From NCBI GenBank assembly GCA_025360125.1, contig JANYCU010000013.1, positions 1 to 64,000 on the forward strand: a stretch of DNA of 64,000 nt. Reading direction: 5' to 3'. The position numbers and the translations under genes were made by a program. Of the stretch, positions 61,210 through 64,000 are shown piece after piece. Position 1 is the first letter of the stretch, and each line of letters opens with the position of its first letter. Source of the DNA: Armatimonadota bacterium (GTDB lineage Bacteria > Armatimonadota > Fimbriimonadia > Fimbriimonadales > Fimbriimonadaceae). The notes beneath the pieces were generated by a model, which was not told where the DNA came from, searched no databases, and worked only from the letters and a program-made list of their open reading frames with translations.

Positions 61210-61236
61210 GTCGATCCTTGGATTCCCGTGGGAGCA
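61210..61236 (-). repeat. Second copy of the TGCTCCCACGG element
   Basis: Read on the minus strand, TGCTCCCACGGGAATCCAAGGATCGA matches the copy at 14562 with one mismatch. It lies just downstream of the rpsD terminator. Confidence 0.6.
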
Positions 61237-61247
61237 ATTTGCGTACA

Positions 61248-61279
61248 AAAAAGCCTCGACCGATTGGTCGAGGCTTTTT
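61248..61279 (-). terminator. Rho-independent terminator of rpsD
   Basis: The arms AAAAAGCCTCGACC / GGTCGAGGCTTTTT are perfect over 14 bases with a GATT loop and run into T/A tracts on both strands. It lies 19 bases after the rpsD stop. Confidence 0.85.
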
Positions 61280-61297
61280 GGGTTCCCAAGGTGGGAA

Positions 61298-61909
61298 TTA
61301 TCGAGCGTAGAATTCGACTACTTGCTGTTCTTGGAAGAACTTAGGGAAATCTTCTCGCTCAGGAAGAGCGATGATCTTGCCCTTGAAGTTCTGAACATCA
61401 GATTCCATGTATGCAGGAATTTGAGCAGCTTCGTAGTGGTTGTTCTTTGCGATATCTCGGCTTGACTTTCGGTCTCGCACTTCGATAACGTCGCCAACTT
61501 TGAGTTGGAAGGAACAAATGTTAACCAACTTGCCGTTCACGTGGATGTGGCAATGGCTGACCATTTGTCTCGCTTGGAAAATGGTTTTTGCGTAACCGAG
61601 TCGCCATACGGCGGTGCCCAGTCGCAATTCAAGAAGGCGAAGGAAGTTAAGGCTGGTGTTGCCGCTCATTCGCTGTGCCTTTTTGAAGGTGTTCGAGAAT
61701 TGTTTCTCCAACATGTTGTAGTAGCGTCGAATGACCTGCTTAGCAAGCAGCTGTTCGCCGTACTCTGACCGTCGGTTGTTGTCCTTTTGATTGGGACCGT
61801 GCTGACCCGCTGGGTAGGCGCGTTTAGACGCTGGGCTCTTTGGCCGCCCCCAAATGTCGTAGCCGACCATTCGGCAAATGTCTGTTTTTCTTCCTCGATA
61901 AGTCGCCAT
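61298..61909 (-). CDS. rpsD: 30S ribosomal protein S4
   Basis: 203 residues from MATYRGRKTDICRMVGYDIWG; a TTG two codons upstream is unlikely. The S4 domain is seen as LRLGTAVWRLGYAKTIFQARQMVSHCHIHVNGKLVNICSFQLKVGDVIEV. The N-terminal part, SPASKRAYPAGQHGPNQKDNNRRSEYGEQLLAKQVIRRYY, is normal for S4. It binds 16S rRNA early in 30S assembly and often represses its own operon. Here it is alone and not in the alpha operon with rpsM, rpsK and rpoA. A perfect hairpin lies just before its start. Confidence 0.96.
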   Translation of the reverse strand: MATYRGRKTDICRMVGYDIWGRPKSPASKRAYPAGQHGPNQKDNNRRSEYGEQLLAKQVIRRYYNMLEKQFSNTFKKAQRMSGNTSLNFLRLLELRLGTAVWRLGYAKTIFQARQMVSHCHIHVNGKLVNICSFQLKVGDVIEVRDRKSSRDIAKNNHYEAAQIPAYMESDVQNFKGKIIALPEREDFPKFFQEQQVVEFYAR

Positions 61910-61921
61910 GAGCAAATTTCA

Positions 61922-61935
61922 CGCGGGAACCCGCG
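61922..61935 (-). promoter_or_regulatory. Hairpin in the rpsD leader
   Basis: CGCGGG-AA-CCCGCG forms a perfect 6-pair stem. In the rpsD message it is 13 bases upstream of the start codon and takes the place of a clear ribosome-binding site. S4 is known to repress its own translation in other bacteria through leader structure, so this is a candidate control element. Confidence 0.4.
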
Positions 61936-62053
61936 AACTACAAATAATACACGAACGAGGAGGGGTTTTGCTACGGTGGGTTACGAATTCATGCCAGTTT
62001 TGCGACGGTTCTCCTCCGTTGGGGTGTATTTACTTGCGAAATTGGGGTTTTTG

Positions 62054-62138
62054 TGGGGGTCGCTCGCCCTGTTTTCAAATCACCGAGAAGCTACAGGAGC
62101 GACCGTGGACTTCGGACTGTTTCGGTTCTTACCAGGGG
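62054..62138 (-). repeat. Dispersed structured repeat, copy C
   Basis: On the minus strand this reads CCCTGGTAAGAACCGAAACAGTCC, then CGGTCGCT and GCGAGCGACC arms. The order and the arms are those of copies A and B at 14794 and 15048, but the loop differs. It is intergenic, between rpsD and the C39-like gene. Confidence 0.55.
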
Positions 62139-62529
62139 TCTCCAATGCATTTTCGCTTGGGCTCAATGAATTGGCGACCACCTGGCTACTTGGGTGTGAC
62201 CACTTCGTGGTCGGACTTGGGACGCCAAGAGATGGAACATGCAAAGCCATAAGTGTTGGTCGAATTTGAGACTATTTTGGCGTCTTTTCCTAAGTATCGC
62301 AATCAAACAACATTACTAAAAACCACCCCCTCCGTCGTCACGGCCACCAATGGATAGAACTTAGGAATGATCGTGACGACACCTTCCCAAGGGGCGAAGC
62401 GTGGCCAATTCCCTTGCCAAATGTGTCGTGACTCCAGCTTCAATGTATTAAGTGACATTGAAGTACTCATGAAAATCGCCGTCGCAATCCAACGTAAAAA
62501 ATCTTAGCGTTTTGAGGTAGAAATGACAT

Positions 62530-63579
62530 ATGGTTGGTGCGATTGCCTTGAGCTTAACGATGCTTACGAATACGCCATCGGTGGCTCGCCTCGTGAAGAT
62601 TCCGTTGCGAATCAATTTTCCGGACGAGGGTGAAGTGGGAAAGGAGTTCAACGGCATCAAGCCTGGTTTCACTTTCAATGAGGTGATTCCGTCTTGGAAC
62701 ATTGATGGAGCGGCGAATGGTGCGATTCGCGTCGAAATTCGGGTTAACACTCCGACAGGAAAGAGCAAATGGTTTGTCATGGGCGATTGGTCGGGAGACA
62801 AGGAATGGTCTCCTCGGCAGAGTACCGATGGGCAAAAAGACGAATTTGGAAATGTTTTAACCGACACATTTCGGGCGGTGCAACCGACCGACTCAGTTGA
62901 TTTGAAGATTACGCTTAAAACGCGTCAATCGCCGAAGAAGCCTCGATTGAAGCTATTGACCCTATGTTTTTCGGACACATTAAGCGTCCACGAATATGAA
63001 AGTTGGCCCAAGAGCGACTTTTGGGGGAGCTTGACGGATGTCCCTCAACGAGCGCAAAACAACTATCCGAATGGCGGTGTGCTTTGTTCGGCGACCAGTA
63101 CATCAATGATGCTCTCGCATTACGCCAAGTTATTGAACCGCCCGGAAATCGACCACGATGTTCCCGATGTTGAAGCGAGTGTTTGGGACCCAATCTATAA
63201 AGGCGCGGGCAATTGGCCGTTTAACACCGCATATTTTGGTTCCTTTGAAGGGCTTAAAGGGTGCGTTTCCAGGTTTACTTCCATCAACGATTTAGAGATC
63301 TTGACGAAAGCGGGCATTCCAGTGGTTTGTTCGGTGAGTCTTGATCTTCTTCAGGGCAAAGAAAGAGGTCGTGAGAATGGCCACTTGGTGATTGTCGTTG
63401 GTTTTGAGAACGACGGCACACCAATCTTTAATGACCCCGCATTTAAGGCGGGAGTCCGAAAGACCTATAAACGGGCTGATTTTGAAAAAGCGTGGTGTTA
63501 CTCGAAGCGAACGGTGTACTTAATGACTCCGGATCGGGCGAAGTTGCCAAGAGATCTCCACAAAGTTTGGGGATTTTAA
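62530..63579 (+). CDS. Secreted C39-like cysteine peptidase
   Basis: 349 residues. A hydrophobic start (MVGAIALSLTMLTNTPSVA) may be a signal peptide. An N-terminal beta domain at about 25-150 is followed by a C39_2-type peptidase: the nucleophile in GGVLCSATSTSMMLSHY, the His in ENGHLVIVVGFENDGTP, and the Asp/Asn in IFNDPAFKAG. FPDEGEVGKEFNGIKPGF and the WSGDKEWSPRQ segment belong to the N-terminal part. Many such proteins act as exported peptidases or amidases. Activity is inferred from the C/H motif. It ends about 60 bases before the adaptor gene. Confidence 0.82.
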   Translation: MVGAIALSLTMLTNTPSVARLVKIPLRINFPDEGEVGKEFNGIKPGFTFNEVIPSWNIDGAANGAIRVEIRVNTPTGKSKWFVMGDWSGDKEWSPRQSTDGQKDEFGNVLTDTFRAVQPTDSVDLKITLKTRQSPKKPRLKLLTLCFSDTLSVHEYESWPKSDFWGSLTDVPQRAQNNYPNGGVLCSATSTSMMLSHYAKLLNRPEIDHDVPDVEASVWDPIYKGAGNWPFNTAYFGSFEGLKGCVSRFTSINDLEILTKAGIPVVCSVSLDLLQGKERGRENGHLVIVVGFENDGTPIFNDPAFKAGVRKTYKRADFEKAWCYSKRTVYLMTPDRAKLPRDLHKVWGF

Positions 63580-63641
63580 TAGGACTTCGGACGCACTTGA
63601 AACCTAAGTTGCGTAATCACTATATTAGTTAAGGGAACGGG

Positions 63642-64000
63642 ATGTATAAGTATTCAAAGATTTGGGGAGCAAGCATTGTTGCGCTTGCAATTGTTGGCTG
63701 TGGAAAGCGTGAAGAGATCGTCGTCGAAGTGCCATATGCGGTGACTAAGGGCGATGTCAGCATTACTATTGTTGAGAACGGCACGGTCGATGCGGTCAAA
63801 ACGGTCGAAATCAAACCTCAAGTTACGGGGCGAATCGCGAAATTGCTGGTAGATGAAGGTTCGGTAGTGAAGGCGGGGGACCTGATTGCGATTATTGATC
63901 CGAAACCAACCCAGCTTCAATTGGACCAGAGTCGCGCTCAGCTGCTGGGTGCTCAAAGCTCGGTTGATCGTTCCTCGATTGAAATTGGTCAACGACGAAA
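63642..64000 (+). CDS. RND/MacA-type periplasmic adaptor (HlyD family), 3' end outside window
   Basis: 119 residues are visible. Signal/lipobox start MYKYSKIWGASIVALAIVGC (VGC), then a lipoyl-like barrel-sandwich start: YAVTKGDVSITIVENGTVDAVKTVEIKPQVTGRIAKLLVDEGSVVKAGDLIAIIDP, and the coiled-coil hairpin beginning at QLQLDQSRAQLLGAQSS. These are the standard first parts of MacA/AcrA-type adaptors that join an inner-membrane pump to an outer-membrane channel. The frame has no stop before the end of the window. The pump gene is probably next. Confidence 0.88.
   Translation, partial: MYKYSKIWGASIVALAIVGCGKREEIVVEVPYAVTKGDVSITIVENGTVDAVKTVEIKPQVTGRIAKLLVDEGSVVKAGDLIAIIDPKPTQLQLDQSRAQLLGAQSSVDRSSIEIGQRR

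Larger units (their letters stand above)
61916..62529. other. Non-coding stretch between rpsD and the C39-like gene
   Basis: No gene is found here. From left to right it has a perfect hairpin (CGCGGG-AA-CCCGCG, 61922-61935) in the rpsD leader, copy C of the structured repeat (62054-62138), an inverted repeat GTCGTCACG...CGTGACGAC (62334-62380) and a short CAATGT...ACATTG repeat near the next gene. Confidence 0.7.

Noticed and set aside
61922-62278. Open frames opposite and downstream of rpsD
   Set aside because: They cross the rpsD leader hairpin and the reverse copy of the structured repeat and resemble no known protein.

Overview
The window is chromosomal DNA of a diderm bacterium, most likely an Armatimonadota member of the Fimbriimonas type. 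This is an inference from the gene mix, not from a marker gene. The supporting features are prepilin-headed secreted proteins with the FTLIELLVVIAIIAILAA signature, YD-repeat (RHS) proteins ending in DALGSVTAKVDQTG, a TonB/ExbBD system with a TonB-dependent receptor, secreted glycosidases, DUF1559-like pseudopilins and single-copy housekeeping genes placed outside their usual operons. Base composition is near half GC, and genes lie on both strands in short operons.

Layout. 1-6400: an RHS locus. A long YD-repeat core, cut by the left edge, stops at a TAATG stop/start overlap and continues in a separate tip plus cysteine-rich C-terminal gene. A partner gene follows with ATGA overlap. A second, orphan tip/partner pair repeats the same arrangement downstream. 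6500-10740: a tRNA-like 3' fragment, palindromic repeats, a frameshifted DUF1801 gene, a DUF892 ferritin-like gene, an LCP-family cell-wall gene and a secreted protein. 10740-14283: araHGF, a complete L-arabinose ABC transporter. 14284-15222: a non-coding stretch rich in repeats. 15223-20166: a TPR protein, group III truncated haemoglobin plus a sugar-isomerase-like TIM barrel, a four-gene pseudopilin/CxxC/8-Cys-peptide/lipoprotein operon, and an exported Hcp-like protein. 20306-25306: a GH140-like glycosidase, a beta-CASP metallo-beta-lactamase protein, a membrane protein and a CDF cation exporter. 25425-31447: a zinc-ribbon protein, a repeat cluster, a Rieske oxygenase, a Gly-rich protein, DUF1287, DUF4349, a second exported Hcp-like protein and an ATP-grasp ligase. 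31444-35725: exbB-exbD-tonB-TBDR with a CsoR-like palindrome upstream. 35847-43828: DUF1259, a VOC protein, a nucleotidyltransferase pair, half of carB, a pseudopilin plus lipoprotein, carA and a GH65-like lipoprotein. 43818-48848: a large secreted repeat/HEAT protein and a tandem pair of exported paralogues. 48849-59049: housekeeping genes lysA-S2P-trpS, dxr-rseP-lysS, then kynA-kynU (tryptophan to anthranilate). 59156-64000: a membrane/SRPBCC protein, a PIN-domain toxin-antitoxin pair with a palindromic operator, rpsD, a C39-like peptidase and the start of an RND/MacA-type adaptor.

The most unusual content is the RHS locus, where two tip cassettes share the same genetic split and the same partner family. 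Next are the operon that combines a pseudopilin with a CSAC protein and an 8-cysteine exported peptide, two Hcp-like proteins that carry Sec signal peptides with no other T6SS gene in view, carB broken exactly at its internal duplication boundary, and a dispersed structured repeat present in at least three intergenic copies. All homology statements rest on recognising motifs and family sequence patterns by eye; no search was run.
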